From: Centropus unirufus
Lineage: Eukaryota; Chordata; Aves; Cuculiformes; Centropidae
Reading direction: 5' to 3'
DNA: 64,000 nucleotides
NCBI GenBank assembly: GCA_013397695.1
Contig: VYZI01000237.1
Span: forward strand, 1,112,492-1,176,491
Shown here: piece by piece, positions 23,273 to 34,575 of the stretch
Layout of the letters: each line of letters opens with the position of its first letter
Numbering within the stretch: the stretch's first letter is position 1
Position numbers and translations under genes: made by a program
The notes under the pieces: model-generated
Told to the model about the DNA's origin: nothing
Databases searched by the model: none
What the model saw: only the letters and a program-made list of their open reading frames with translations

Positions 23273-24215
23273 TTCATAGAATCATCAGGTGGGAAATGAG
23301 CTTTGAGATCATCAAGTCCAACCGTCTCTGACCACCACGGAACCAGATCCCTGAGCACCTCATCTGCCGGGCTTTTAAACCCCTCCAGGGATGGGGACTC
23401 CACCCCCTCCCTCTGCAGCCTCTGCCAGGGCCTCACAACCCTTGCAGGGAAGACATTGTTCCTGATGGCCAATCTGACCCTGCCCTGAGGCAGCTTGAGG
23501 CCATTCCCCCTTGTCCCATCCCCTGTCCCTTGGGAGAAGAGCCCAGCACCCACCTCTCCACACCCTCCTTTCAGGCACTTGGAGGCAGGGATGAGGTCTC
23601 CCTTCAGCCTCCTCTTCTCCAGCCTCAACAACCCCAGCTCTCTCAGCTGTTCCTCACAACCCTTCTTCTCCAGCCCTTTCCCAGCTCTGTTCCCTTCTCT
23701 GGACGCTTAAGCCCCTCAAGGTCCTTCTTGGAGTGAGGGGTCCAGAAGTGACCCCAGGATTTGAGGTGTGTCCTCCCCAGTGCCGAGTCCAGAGGCAGAA
23801 TCACCTCCCTGCTCCTGCTGGCCACACTGGTTCTGATCCAGGCCAAGATGCCATTGGTCTTCTTGGCCACTTGGGCCACTGGTGCCTCCTGTTCAGCCGC
23901 TGTCACCCAACGCCCCCAGGTCCTTCTCCAGGCCCCTTTCCAGCCACTCTTCCCCAAGCCTGGAGCTGCACCAGGTTGTTGTGTTCCAAGTGCAGAACCC
24001 GGCCCTTGGCCTTGTTCAACCCCATCCCGTTGGTCTCAGCCCATGGATCCAGCCTGGCCAGATCCCTCTGCAGAGCCTCCCTGCCCTCAAGGAGATCCAC
24101 CCTTCCTCCCAGCTTGATGTGATCCACAAACTCAGGAAGGGTCCATTCAATCCAGGTCATTGATGAAGATGTTGAACCGGACTGGACTGAGCCCTGTGGA
24201 CGCCACTTGTGACAC
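23273..24215 (-). mobile_element. Long CR1 subfamily B copy reaching the RT region, antisense
   Basis: About 940 bp. Besides the 3' region, the - strand encodes eroded ORF2 sequence: VRFNIFIND, corresponding to the reverse-transcriptase VLFNIFIND motif, then GREALQRDLARLDPWAE and LNKAKGRVLHLEHNNL. Frameshifts and an in-frame stop show it is dead. Confidence 0.93.
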
Positions 24216-24457
24216 ACGACGGGCTCGGAGCTGTAGCTGCTGCCAGAGCTGGGGGCTACCAGCCCTTCCACCTCTTAATCTCTTTAATACAAAGACTCTG
24301 TTGCCCAATAAACCAGAGAACATCAGCTCTGTCTTTGTAAAGCTGAGCCTAAGTGAAACCGCCTAGAGGTGCAGGGTTTGGTGACAGGAGCAGCATCTGA
24401 GAGGTTCCTTTGGCTGCTGGGTAACACCAGCCCTGCAGAACCACGGGTTCAAGGCAG

Positions 24458-24675
24458 TTTATTGTGATTTCCCAGGAGACCTGGCCTGTTACCCCTTGCC
24501 CTGGCGGCAGATGTGAGAGAGATTCACCCGTGGTACCTTCTGGTGGCTGTGCTTGCAGCTGGAGGACAGGGGATGTCACTGCCTCTTGCTGTGCTGCCTG
24601 GTGACTGTCATCCTTTAAAGAGAAGTTAAAACTCTTGCCAGTCTGTGCCACACAAAGGCTGCTGTCACAGAGCCT
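24458..24675 (-). CDS. FAM228B: Candidate FAM228 terminal exon region
   Basis: Two acceptors can continue the frame. Acceptor A (ggcacag|actggcaag, exon from 24642) reads RLARVLTSL and stops at 24615-24617, followed 150 bp later by AATAAA on the - strand (24463-24458). Acceptor B (gtgcag|gaggctctg, about 24673) reads through RLCDSSLCVAQTGKSFNFSL into a long open frame ending near 24349, but has a purine-rich, poor polypyrimidine tract. Neither has clear homology. I prefer A because stop and poly(A) signal agree. Confidence 0.3.
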
Positions 24676-25398
24676 CCTGCACTCCCTCCCTCCTTCCCAC
24701 ACTTGAGTCACTCCCAGAAAGGTTTGTCTTTGTGCCCAGCTTTCCTTCTGGAATGTGCCACTATCCCCTACTGCTGCAAACACACAGGGCAAAGCCTTGG
24801 GCAAGCAAGAGGCATCAAACTCTAGGGTAGGGGCGTGTGGAGGGAGAGCATGGGCCTGGCTCAGGAGGACACCAGGCTCCCAATTTAGCTTTGATGTTGC
24901 TGTCACTGGGGAGCAGGAGGTCCCTTAGGGGTTGCGCGCAGCACTGGCAGAACCAGGGAGCTTTCCAAGGGGGTGAATCACAACAGTGGCACCTTAAAAC
25001 ACAGTCCCGTTGGTTCCCAATGCTCCTCCACTAGGGTAGCAGGGGCAGCGGCATCGCTGCTGCAGCTCAGTTCAGCACTGCTGAGCCCCCCCTGCACCCT
25101 GAGCCCCACCAGCCCGTGCACCACAACACCCTGATCCAAAGCCTGGCTGCTCCCTGGAGCAGCCCCAGCTCCCTCAGCACGGGCTGCTTCCCAGGAGCAG
25201 CCCATGGCTTGTGCCAGGATGCCTAATGATCACAGAGGCCAAACAAAGGCCACTTGCTGATCGACATGAGACAAGGCCAAGAGAGCTGGGACTGACTGAC
25301 ATGGAGACTGGAGAAGGCTTGGCAGGGGGAACATCATCAGCGTGCACAAGGATACAAAGAGCACAGAGCCAGGAAATACTTGTGAACACAGTGAACAA
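24676..25398. other. FAM228 3' flank, unique
   Basis: No confident exon or element; short G/C-rich alternations around 25000-25200. Confidence 0.45.
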
Positions 25399-25562
25399 CT
25401 GTGAGGGTGACAGCACTGGCACGAGTCTCCTGGAGAGGTGGATTCTCCATCTTTAGAGGTATTCAAACCGTCCTGGGCTGTAGGTGGTCCTGATTGAGCT
25501 GGGGAATGGGACCAGATGACCTCCAGAGGATCCTTCCAACCCCAACTAGTCTTTGATCTCAG
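25399..25562 (+). mobile_element. Old CR1-like 3' end, sense
   Basis: Wording ggagaggtggattctccatc ... gaccagatgacctccagagg ... cttccaaccccaac is the 3' end of an older CR1 subfamily. Confidence 0.75.
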
Positions 25563-25590
25563 TATGCCCTCACTCTGCTCCCAAAATCTA

Positions 25591-25660
25591 GAAGCTAATA
25601 GGAAAAAACTCCCCAAAACCCAAAGGAAGCTAATAGGAAAAAACTCCCCAAAACCCAAAG
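25591..25660 (+). repeat. 35 bp perfect tandem duplication
   Basis: The unit starting gaagctaataggaaaaaact occurs at 25591-25625 and 25626-25660 with no mismatch. Confidence 0.95.
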
Positions 25661-25969
25661 GAAGCATGAGCGAGCCCTTCAGCTCTTCCTGCAAAGCACC
25701 CGGCTGCTCAATGGTTGGAGCTGTTGGGCTGCTGGCAGGCTGCACATGGAAAACAGGGGTAACTCCCCACCAAAACCCACTTCATTTCAAGGCCCAGACT
25801 GACCATCAGTGCTCCACTTTAACCCACCCTGCTGCCTACCCCACTCCTGAAGGCTTTCCCTTCACCAACCCTGTTCTCCATAGAAATACACAAGTGTTCC
25901 CCTGGAAATTCAAGCTGCTGCTAAGACTTTGCTGTGCATCCCAGCAGGAGAGGCCTCACCAGCTCTCAC

Positions 25970-26117
25970 CTCGCTGAGGTTCGGTGGACCTCGCTGGCGA
26001 TGTAGGCAGGTGGCACCTTCACCCTCTCTCTCGCGTTCATCTGCTGCCGGCCCAAAGGGAGCAGGGGCTTCTCTGCTCTGCGGAGCTCACGCAGCTCCCT
26101 GGGAGAGCAGGGTCTTC
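25970..26117 (-). CDS. FAM228B: FAM228 coding exon 6
   Basis: Acceptor ccttgccag|gaagaccc completes the split Gly codon; donor cgag|gtgaga. It encodes RPCSPRELRELRRAEKPL and RVKVPPAYIASEVHRTSA, leaving two bases of the next codon. Confidence 0.82.
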
Positions 26118-29100
26118 CTGGCAAGGAAGGAAGAGGTGCTTGGTGTGAGCATCTGCTGTCACGAGCAGGGGTGGCCCCGAGACGAGCCCCTTCCAGTTGT
26201 TTGCAGTACCTGTCTCACACTGCTTGATAACGCTGATCTCCATCAGCTTTCTCTCAGTGTCTTCAAACAGAGGGTCCTGTAGGGCTGGGACTGAAACCTG
26301 GGACAGGGACGGATCCTTCATGCTTATGATCCAACACATGCACTTGGTCAGAGGCTCTGACCTCAGGCAGAGGGGAATGTCCAGGCTGGGGAGCAGGCAG
26401 GGAGCAGCCAGCTCATTTTTATGAGCCCAGAAGGCCACTCATGTCCTGGGCTACGTCAAAGCAGCGTGGCCAGCAGGGCCAGGGAGGGGGTTCTGCCTCT
26501 CTGCTCTGCTCTTGTGAGACCCCACCTGGAGGCCTGTGTCAGCTTCTGCAATATTCAATATAAGAAGGAGATGGAACTGTTGGAACAGGTCCAGAGGAGG
26601 CCATGAAGATGGTGTGAGGACTGGAGCACCTCCCACACAAGGACAGGCTGAGAGAGTTGAGGTTGTTCAGCCTGGAGAAGTCTCTGGGGAGATCTTAGAG
26701 CAGCCTCCAGTACCTGAAGGAGCTCCAGGAAATCTGGGGAGGGACTTCTTCCAAGGGCATGGAGTGATAAGACGAGGGGGAAAGGCTTTAAATTGGCAAG
26801 GGGAAGATTTAGATGAGACATCAGGAAGAAATTATTCACAATGAGGGTGGTGAAACACTGGAACAGGTACTGAGACCTGTGGCTGCTCGATCCTGGAAAT
26901 GTTCAAGGCGAGGTTGGATGGGGCTTGAGAAGCCTGATCCAGCCCATGGCAGGGGGTTGGAACTGGGTGGGCTTTGAAGTCCCTTCCAACACAAACCACC
27001 CCATGAGTTTTGTACTGCTGTAAAGACCACCTCCCTGTCAGGTTATTTCCTCCTGCATTGCCTCCTGTGCCTGCCACTCTGAGCTTCGCACGGACCCAAA
27101 CCACATTCCCAGTCAAAACCATTCTCTGGAATTCTTGGGCTTCAGTGCAATGGGAGCTGGGACCCATGGCTGTTTGGTGAATGAAACTGGACTGTGTCGC
27201 TCTACACCAACCCTACAGCAACTGGGAGCATGAGGCTCTGCCACCTCTAAGCAGGGATCTCCTGCTGGTCAGGTGAACCTCACAGCACAAACAGCCCTCG
27301 CACCTTCCAGCAGTCTGTTCCTGTCGTCAGGAAGAGCGGGTCGTACTCAGATGGGTTGTAGTATTCCAAAGTCACAAAGCCCTGTGGGAGAAGCAGGTCC
27401 CAGGTCAGGTTTGGAAGCTATGGGTGATGAAACAGTGAGAGAGCACCCAGGCCAGGTGTGACAGAGCCAGGCATGAAGTGAGCACAGCATCAGGGGGTGG
27501 AGGAAAGGACTCCTGAATTATCACAGACTGTGTGGACCTTAATTTGGAAGGGGGAAATTTAGATCAGACATTGGGAAGGAATTCTTCACGCTGAGGGTGG
27601 GGAGGCCCTGGCCCAGGTTGCCCGGGGAAGCTGTGGCTGCCCCATCCCTGGAGGTGTTCAAGGCCAGGTTGGATGGGGCTCGGAGCAGCCTGGTCCAGTG
27701 AGAGATGTCCCTGCCCATGGCAGGGGGCGGGACTGGATGGGCTTGGAGGTCCCTTCCAAGCCAACTCGTGCCATGACCCTGTGCTAAAGTGCTCATGTGG
27801 ATGAGTGAGCCAGGCCCCCCTGGGCCTGTGCTGCTCCCATACCCTCAGCCAGCACCTGGGCAGCTCCATGGGCTTCAGCTGCTGCTTCGGACACTGCTGC
27901 CTCTGCAGGGGCCTCTGCTCCTCAGCGTCTGGCAGTTCCCCAGACACAAAGGACTGGCTGCCCTCCCTATCTCCTGTTTCTGTCCCTCCAAGGCTTTAAG
28001 CTCTAACATGCCTCAATCTGCAGAGTTTTAGTGCCACCCCTTGGTTTATTATTACCTATCCCCCATTACAGTACTCATGGTGACCCAATCACAGAGTGTT
28101 GTGGGATGGAAAGGACCTCAAAGCCCATCCAGTTCCAATCCTGTCATGGGCAGGGACACTTCCCACAGGACCAGGCTGCTCTGAGCCCTATCCAACCTGG
28201 CCTTAAACACCTGCAGGGATGGGGTAGCCACAGTTTCCCTGGGCAACCTGGGCCAGGGCCTCCCCACCCTCAGAGGAAAACGTTTCTTCCCAATATCTTA
28301 TCTAAATCTCTCCATTTTCAGCTTAAACCATGCCCCCTTGCTCTGTCCCTGCCCTCTCTCGGAGCTGTGCTGCACAACCTTTGATCCCTTGGCCCAGGTT
28401 TCTCGTGCTCACTGGCAGGAAGCAGAGCCACAGCCAGCTCTTAGCAAGGAGCTGGAAGGGTCTCACTCTGCCACACACAGTGCCTACAATATCCTGGGCT
28501 ACCAGAAGCCAAGCTGGGGCTAACACAGCAGCAACTCAGGCTGGGGAAGCTTCCCCCTCCTCGCAGGCCACAATGCGACACTTGTGCCACCCTCACACTG
28601 TGACCAACCACTTCACCGTGCTCTGCAGTCCATAGCCTGGGACTGGGGACAAGGACGAGCTGAGGATGGGAGTGAAAATGAGGTGGATTTAAGGCAAAAA
28701 AAAATAATCCACACACAAGCAGATCACTAAAACAATGGAGAGCCAAGGAGGAGAGGCAAAGGAGGAAGGCTCAGATGGGGTGAAAAAGGAGGCAGAAAGG
28801 GCTGACAGAACGAGTGAGGTGGAGAAACCTGGAAGGACAGCAAGGAAAGAATTAGAGGGGAGGAGGAGAATGGAGGAAAAGGGGAAAAGGCAGCTTTGGA
28901 AAGCAAAGGATGGTGGAGAAGTTGGAGGGATCATCAGAAGTGACAAGAGGGAGGCACAGCACTGGGGAGTGCAACAGAAGAAAGAGGGGCAAAACATTGA
29001 CTTGGGGATAGAGGAAAAGGTTTGAGAGGAGAAAGAGAGCAAGAGGAGAGGCTGGAGGAAGAGGAATATATATGGAAAGGGGGAATGGACTGCTAAGAGA

Positions 29101-32100
29101 CACAGGAAGGTGAGGAGATCTGGGGAAGAGAACAAGAAGCCTAATGACAGGAAGAGAACAAGAGAAAATGGACAGAAAGAAGTGGGGGTAAGTGCAGCCA
29201 AGTCAGAACACTACCCAGTCCTCAGAAGCCTTACGTTCTGCACAGCTGATCATAAGGTGCCTCAATTAATGCAAACACAGGCAAATTAATTGTCCTGAAG
29301 CTCTGAAGGGCTCAGCCTGCCTTTCAGACACGCTGATAACTGAGCCAACATCACAGAGCACAGAGGGCAGGTGGAGGCTGACCACTGGTGCTTTGCTGGT
29401 TCAGGGAGGCCACATCCCAGGACAGCAGCCACTGCTTTTGGAGGGCAATCAGCCAAGTCCTGACCTGGCAGAAGCTTCCACGTGGCCCCAGTGCAGACCG
29501 GGGTTACCCAGCACACCCAGCCTACCCCACTGAGCAGGGCTGGGTCATCATTGTCACTGGGAGCAGTTTAAAGGCATGGGTCTTTCACAGCAGAGCTTTG
29601 AAAGAGATCACTTGCTCTCACTAAAACGACTCAAGCTCCCATGGCATCTTCATTTCTGAAAGGAAATCTTGTTTACAGCCTCCCGATTCCCCTGTGAGGT
29701 CATTTCCCCTGACAACAAAAGCCTGCTCTATATAAAACACTGTTGTGTTGGTGGCAGATGATGTAACTGCTCTCCCTGCTTCATACACCCCACCTGAGCT
29801 GTGGGATCTGATCCTCAACAGTGTGAAATTTGGAGCAAAATCAAGAAACTCAAGTGCTTCCCACAACAACTCCATTTTTCATAACTATCGAAATCCAGGG
29901 AAGCACAGAACCCACGAGCTGGGGCTATACCTGCATGCAGACTCCAGAAAACTGTCTGTGCTTCCCTGATCCCACCTGCTTTCCTATTATAAACCTCCAT
30001 CCGGAGCATCCCAGGCCACACAATGGTTTCACTTATGCTCTGGAATGTGTTGCAGTGCTGTTTTCACTGGGCTCCTGAGCCACGGGAGCAAGGCCCGCTC
30101 CCTGCTCACCAGCCCAGGCTGTGGTTTCAGCTGGCACAGCTCAAGGTTTTCCCTCTCAGTGGTCCAGCTCAGGGGGAGAACCCCAGCTCCGCGTGGTGTC
30201 TCACCACATTCGAAGCCCAGAACGTGCTGACCACATGGACACTATCGATCCTGTCTGATGGGGAACCTCAACAAACACAACTGGGTGACACCATTACAGG
30301 AGTACCTGGAAAGGACAAGTTACAGGCAAGGAGGAATTCCCTAAAGTGGGAGGAAGGGTGGATCTCCTTGAGGGCAGGGAGGCTCTGCAGAGGGATCTGG
30401 CCAGGCTGGATCCAAGGGCTGAGACCAGCGGGATGGGGTTGAACAAGGCCAAGTGCCAGGTTCTGCACTTGGAACACAACAACCTGGTGCAGCTCCAGGC
30501 TTGGGGAAGAGTGGCTGGAAAGGGGCCTGGAGAAGGACCTGGGGGTGCTGGGTGACAGCGGCTGAACAGGAGGCACCAGTGGCCCAGGTGGCCAAGAAGG
30601 CCAATGGCATCTTGGCCTGGATCAGAACCAGTGTGGCCAGCAGGAGCGGGGAGGGAATTCTGTCCCTGGACACAGCACTGGGGAGGACACACCTCGAATC
30701 CTGGGGTCAGTTCTGGGCCCCTCACTCCAAGGTCCTTGAGGTCCTGGAGCCCACCCAGAGAAGGGAATGGAGCGGGGAAGGGGCTGGAGAACAAGGTTTG
30801 TGAGGAGCAGCTGAGGGAGCTGGGCTTGTTGAGGCTGGACAAGAGGAGGCTGAGGGGAGACCTCATCCCTGCCTCCAAGTGCCTGGAAGGAGGGTGTGGA
30901 GAGGTGGGTGCTGGGCTCTTCTCCCAAGGGACAGGGGATGGGATGGGATGAGGGGGAATGGCCTCAAGCTGCACCAGGGCAGGGTCAGCTTGGCCATCAG
31001 GAACAATGTCTTCCCTGCAAGGGTTGTGAGGCCCTGGCAGAGGCTGCACAGGGAGGGGGTGGAGCCCCCATCCCTGGAGGGGTTTAAAAGCCTTGGAGAT
31101 GAGGTGCTCAGGGATCTGGTTTAGTGGTGGACAGGGACGTTTGGACTCAATGATCTTAAAGCTCTTTTCCAGGCCGGTGATTCTATGACTCTATAAGGCA
31201 CATTTAAATCCAGGTCAACTTGACCCATCAGCAAATAACAACTAAAGCCCTGACTTTGTCCCCCTCCCCTCTGAGTCCAACCCTTTCTATGACGGACATT
31301 TCCATCTTGTTGATACCTTCTTTTTACAGTAGTCTAAATAGAGTGAGTGCTGTTCCTCTCTTCTTTTCCTTATCTCTTCACTTGACTGGTTGTCCATTTT
31401 CTCCTGGATTCTCAGCAGCAGCGGCTTTGAAACACCCTCGAGCCATTTCTTGTACAGCACCTCCTGCTTTCTCAGCTTCAAGAAATCATTGTGCCTCACA
31501 TAACTCACCACTCCCTGAAAATAAATGGAAAATCAAACCCATGTGACCTATTGGCCAGCCAATTGGCTGACTTGGTCTGACAGTGAGGGCACTTTTCCAT
31601 CTCTTCTTTCTGCTCCTCCCCCTTGCTACTTCCCACCACTCATTTCCAAGCTCTGGAGTTCAGACTCTTATTTTCTAAGCTCCAGTGCAAGACTGGCAGG
31701 AAAAAAAAGGACTCAATAATCTCAGGGTTCTCAGGCCCTGGAAGAGGCTGCACAGGGAGGGGGGGGAGTCCCCATCCTTGGAGGTGTCTAAAAGCCAGGC
31801 GGATGAGGTGCTCAGGGATCTGATTCAGTGGTGGACAGGGATGGTTGGACTCGATGATATCAAAGGTCTTTTCCAACCAAGTGAGTCTATGAAACCATTC
31901 CCTTTCTCCTCCCAGGTCTGTGAGCTAAAACCACCTCAGAGTCGGGGGGCAGATAAACACCACGCTGTGCAAGAGAGGTGAAGGTCCTTCTTTCTCCCTG
32001 CAGCCTTTGCTGGATCAGGTCAGCTCTCCTGCCCTCTGGTCACAGGTCCACCAGCCACCCAACACAAGTGAGGGGCAAGCAGGCAGGTAAAGTCAAAGAC

Positions 32101-33754
32101 AGAGGATTCCTAAGCTCATATTTAGGGTTACCACTTCATTCCTATGTCAAGGAGACCAGAACCTTGTGGATTTAGTTTTTCAGGAATACAGATAACTGAC
32201 CTGCTGGCCACACTTCCTGGGCTGCACCCAAAGCAGCATGGCCAGTAGGGCCAGGGAGAGGATCCTGCCCCTCTATTCCATGCAGAGAGACCCCACCCAG
32301 AGCCCTGGGTCCAGTTCTAGAATCCTCAATATAAGAAGGAAATGGAACTGTTGGACCGGGTCCAGAGACCACAAAGATGATGAGAGGGCTTGGGCAGTTC
32401 TGCTATGAGGCCAGGCTGAGAGAGTTGGGGCTGTTCAACCTGGAGAAGACTCCAGGGAGATCTTAGAGCATCTTTCAGAACTGATAAGGGGTTCTGAGAA
32501 AGCTGGGGAGGGACTTTTTCCATGGGTGTGTAGTGATAGGATGAGGGGGAATGACTTTAAATTGGAAGGGGAAGATTTAGATGAGACATGGGGAAGAAAT
32601 TCTTCACGCTGAAGGTGGGGAGGCCCTGGACCGGGTTGCCCAGGGAAGCTGTGGCTGCCCCATCCCTGGAGGTGTTCAAGGCCAGGTTGGATGGGGCTTG
32701 GAGCAGCCTGGTCCAGTGGGAGGTGTCTCTGCCCATGGCAGGGGTGGAACTGGATGGGCATTCTGTGATTCTATGACACTTTCTCATGGATCACTGAAAA
32801 CATCAGCACACCAGAAAGCACACAGCAAAGAGAGAAGAGAAACCACTTCTTACCTTCACAAAATAATTTTCTGTGTCCAAGATGTGCTGAGCAGCAGCAA
32901 GGAGGTCTTGGCTTTCATTAGGTGGTGCCTAAAAAACATCCAAAAAAAGCCACCATGAAACAAAAGCAGGACTTTATAGAAGTTAGAAATGCCTTTGAAT
33001 ACCAAATAACTCCTTGTGTTGTGAGTAATGCCACGTTCTATGTCACAACCGAGCTGGCAGAAGAGCAGAGGCAGACAAATCCTTGGCAGCCTTGCCCTGA
33101 ATAGTTCAGTTAAACATAGGAACAGAATGGTGGAGGAAGTGGAATGCATGTTCAGAGGAACCAGATCATGCACCTCCTTGGCCGTGTCTCACCACCATTC
33201 GCTCCTCCCTGCTGCTGCTGCTCATGTGAGCCCAGTGAAGGCAGCAAAGGGCATCTCTTGGTTTTCCATACAGATGCAGCCATTTCCAAATGTACCAACA
33301 CTGACTTCTGGGATTCCTCTGGAACATTCCTGCAGTACTTGGAGGTGTCAAACTACCACAAGCTGACAGGAAGTACAGAGGACACACATTGTCCTGTAAC
33401 ACCCATTTCTGAGTATGCCAGGAGGAACAAAAGCACAGGGAGGACGTGGGAATGAATTCAGGCACATGGTGGGGACAGCAGCCCTGGAGAGCACACAGAC
33501 AGAGCAGAGGTATCAGCTGGCCAGATCCCCTACAGCAGCTCAATTCCACGCAGATATCCTGGGATCCCAGGCACAGATACCGGCCCCGGTATCTCACATG
33601 CCCCGAGCTCTGGTTCCTCCCAGGAAGATCTGCAGCTGGAGGAGCACCAAGTGTCACTCACCTGCCAATGCCTTTGGGGCCCGTGAACCTTCAAGGGTCT
33701 CGGAGATGTAAACCTCAGCAGCCAGGGTGCGTCTGAGCTGTCCACAGGAGGCAT
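25970..33754 (-). CDS. FAM228B: FAM228-family protein gene (FAM228A/B-like), six coding exons plus uncertain 3' end
   Basis: FAM228 proteins are conserved and uncharacterised. Exons on the - strand: 33662-33766 (ATG at 33754-33752), 32854-32928, 31317-31514, 27304-27381, 26210-26297, 25970-26117; all have AG acceptors and GT donors and the phases join. Family hallmarks are in order: AQHILDTENYFVK, VVSYVRHNDFLKLRKQEVLY, KKWLEGVSKPLL, EYYNPSEYDPLF, VSVPALQDPLF, IKQCETG, RELRELRRAE, VPPAYIASEV. These match my memory of human FAM228B (long N-terminal half) and share the DPLF/QCETG part with FAM228A, so I cannot say which paralogue it is; birds may have one gene. The open frame gives 226 codons before the uncertain last exon. 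It is antisense to ITSN2 and TP53I3, as in human. Introns are loaded with CR1. Confidence 0.85.
26210..26297 (-). CDS. FAM228B: FAM228 coding exon 5
   Basis: Acceptor tgtcccag|gtttcagtc, donor gacag|gtactg. It encodes VSVPALQDPLFEDTERKL and ISVIKQCETG, ending with one base of a Gly codon. Confidence 0.88.
26440..27008 (+). mobile_element. CR1 subfamily A, sense
   Basis: From tcctgggctacgtcaaagcag to cttccaacacaaaccacccc, in the FAM228 intron between exons 5 and 4. Confidence 0.92.
27304..27381 (-). CDS. FAM228B: FAM228 coding exon 4
   Basis: Acceptor ctcccacag|ggctttgtg, donor tggaag|gtgcga, 26 codons. It encodes GFVTLEYYNPSEYDPLFL, matching the family motif around HYDPxEYDPF. Confidence 0.88.
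27540..27778 (+). mobile_element. CR1 subfamily A, sense
   Basis: From aatttggaagggggaaattt to a decayed tail (cttccaagccaactcgtg). Confidence 0.93.
28088..28345 (-). mobile_element. CR1 subfamily A, antisense
   Basis: Inverted tail cacagagtgttgtgggatgg to ttaaaccatgcccccttgc. Confidence 0.92.
28690..29190 (+). repeat. Polypurine tract (about 450-500 bp)
   Basis: The + strand is overwhelmingly A and G (gaggagaggcaaaggaggaa, gaggaggagaatggaggaaa and similar), without a fixed repeat unit. It lies in the FAM228 intron between exons 4 and 3. Confidence 0.85.
29191..30340. other. FAM228 intron, unique
   Basis: No exon or mobile element recognised. Confidence 0.5.
30341..31196 (+). mobile_element. 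Long CR1 subfamily B copy with RT-domain remnant, sense
   Basis: About 855 bp, encoding GGRVDLLEGREALQRDLARL and LNKAKCQVLHLEHNNLVQL, then the full B 3' end (gccggtgattctatgactc). It lies 120 bp beyond FAM228 exon 3. Confidence 0.93.
31317..31514 (-). CDS. FAM228B: FAM228 coding exon 3 (family core)
   Basis: Acceptor tattttcag|ggagtggtg, donor aagaag|gtatca, 66 codons in phase 0. It encodes the core HNDFLKLRKQEVLYKKW followed by a charged helical stretch (EEIRKRREEQHSLYLDY). Confidence 0.9.
31713..31893 (+). mobile_element. CR1 subfamily B 3' fragment, sense
   Basis: From actcaataatctcagggttctc to caaccaagtgagtctatgaaa. Confidence 0.92.
32213..32780 (+). mobile_element. CR1 subfamily A, sense
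   Basis: From cttcctgggctgcacccaaa to cattctgtgattctatgaca; ends about 75 bp from FAM228 exon 2. Confidence 0.94.
32854..32928 (-). CDS. FAM228B: FAM228 coding exon 2
   Basis: Acceptor gttttttag|gcaccacc, donor gtgaag|gtaaga, 25 codons in phase 0. It encodes SQDLLAAAQHILDTENYFVK, a strongly conserved FAM228 block. Confidence 0.85.
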
Positions 33755-33766
33755 GGCTGGACGTGT
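33662..33766 (-). CDS. FAM228B: FAM228 first coding exon
   Basis: Acceptor cccccag|acacgtcc and donor ggcag|gtgagt. Twelve non-coding bases precede an ATG at 33754-33752, then MPPVDSSDAPWLLRFTSPRP. Phase 0 exit. This N-terminus is the least conserved part, so the start choice is moderately sure; the preceding acceptor implies an upstream non-coding exon, probably in the CpG island. Confidence 0.7.
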
Positions 33767-34300
33767 CTGGGGGACACATTAAAACATTCAAACCCACATA
33801 GAACCGTTGTAGCGACAGCAAAGCCCTCGGTTTCCTACAGGTCCCACCACACAACGAAGCCAATCCCTACAGGAGCTGTCACTGAGGACCCCAGCAGCAC
33901 TTTCCCGTCGCAGTAAGCTGAGCTGAAGCATCAGGTCTGCAGCCAGAAGCTCCCTTGGACTGTTGTCACCTCCTTTCCCTCACCCATTAGGCAGGTAACC
34001 CCGCCACCCGCTGCAAGCACAGCTGCTGCTGTTACTGCTGCCCTGCTGGTGCTGGGCTGCAGCCCGGGGAGGGAACTCTGTGGCCTGTGGGGCAGCTCTG
34101 AGCGGAGCTGGGCGGCTGCTGAAGGCTGGGCTCACAGCCACCACGCACAGGGGCACAGGGCGTGCGGCTCCAGCTCGGGGGCTGTGATGGGAATGGGCCC
34201 AGTGAGGGACTGCGTGCCCACGGGGTCTCTGCATGCCCCAGAGTGGTGTCTCCACATGCCCCAGCAGTGCGTGCCCCGCTCCGTCCTGGCTGCCACAGCC
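33767..34300 (-). other. FAM228 5' intron
   Basis: Unique, increasingly GC-rich towards the CpG island. A first non-coding exon is expected here or in the island but cannot be placed. Confidence 0.45.
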
Positions 34301-34302
34301 CC

Positions 34303-34575
34303 GAGGCCAGGGGCAGAATTCCCTCCCTGCTCCTGCTGGCCACGCTGGGTCTGATCCAGGCCAAGATGCCATTGGTCTTCTTGGCCACCTGGGCCACTGC
34401 TGGCTCGTGTTCAGCCACTGTCACTCAACACCCCCAGGTGCTTCTCCTCCAGGCCCCTTCCAGCCACTCTTCCCCAAGCCTGGCGCTGCACGGGGCTGTT
34501 GTGCCCCCAGTGCAAGGCTCAGCCCTTGGCCTTGTTGAAGCCCATCCCGCTGGTCTCAGCCCTTGGATCCAGGGC
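34303..34575 (-). mobile_element. CR1 internal fragment without 3' end, antisense
   Basis: Matches the ORF2-side part of subfamily B (aggccaagatgccattggtc ... ggtctcagcccttggatcc), with no CR1 3' tail. It directly abuts the CpG island. Confidence 0.9.

Noticed and set aside
22690..23631. 313-codon open frame on the - strand
   Set aside because: Its right half is translated CR1 subfamily B, and the rest is unique DNA without homology or splice support.
28689..29201. 170-codon open frame on the - strand (Ser/Phe/Leu/Pro-rich)
   Set aside because: It is the translation of the polypyrimidine strand of a low-complexity tract.
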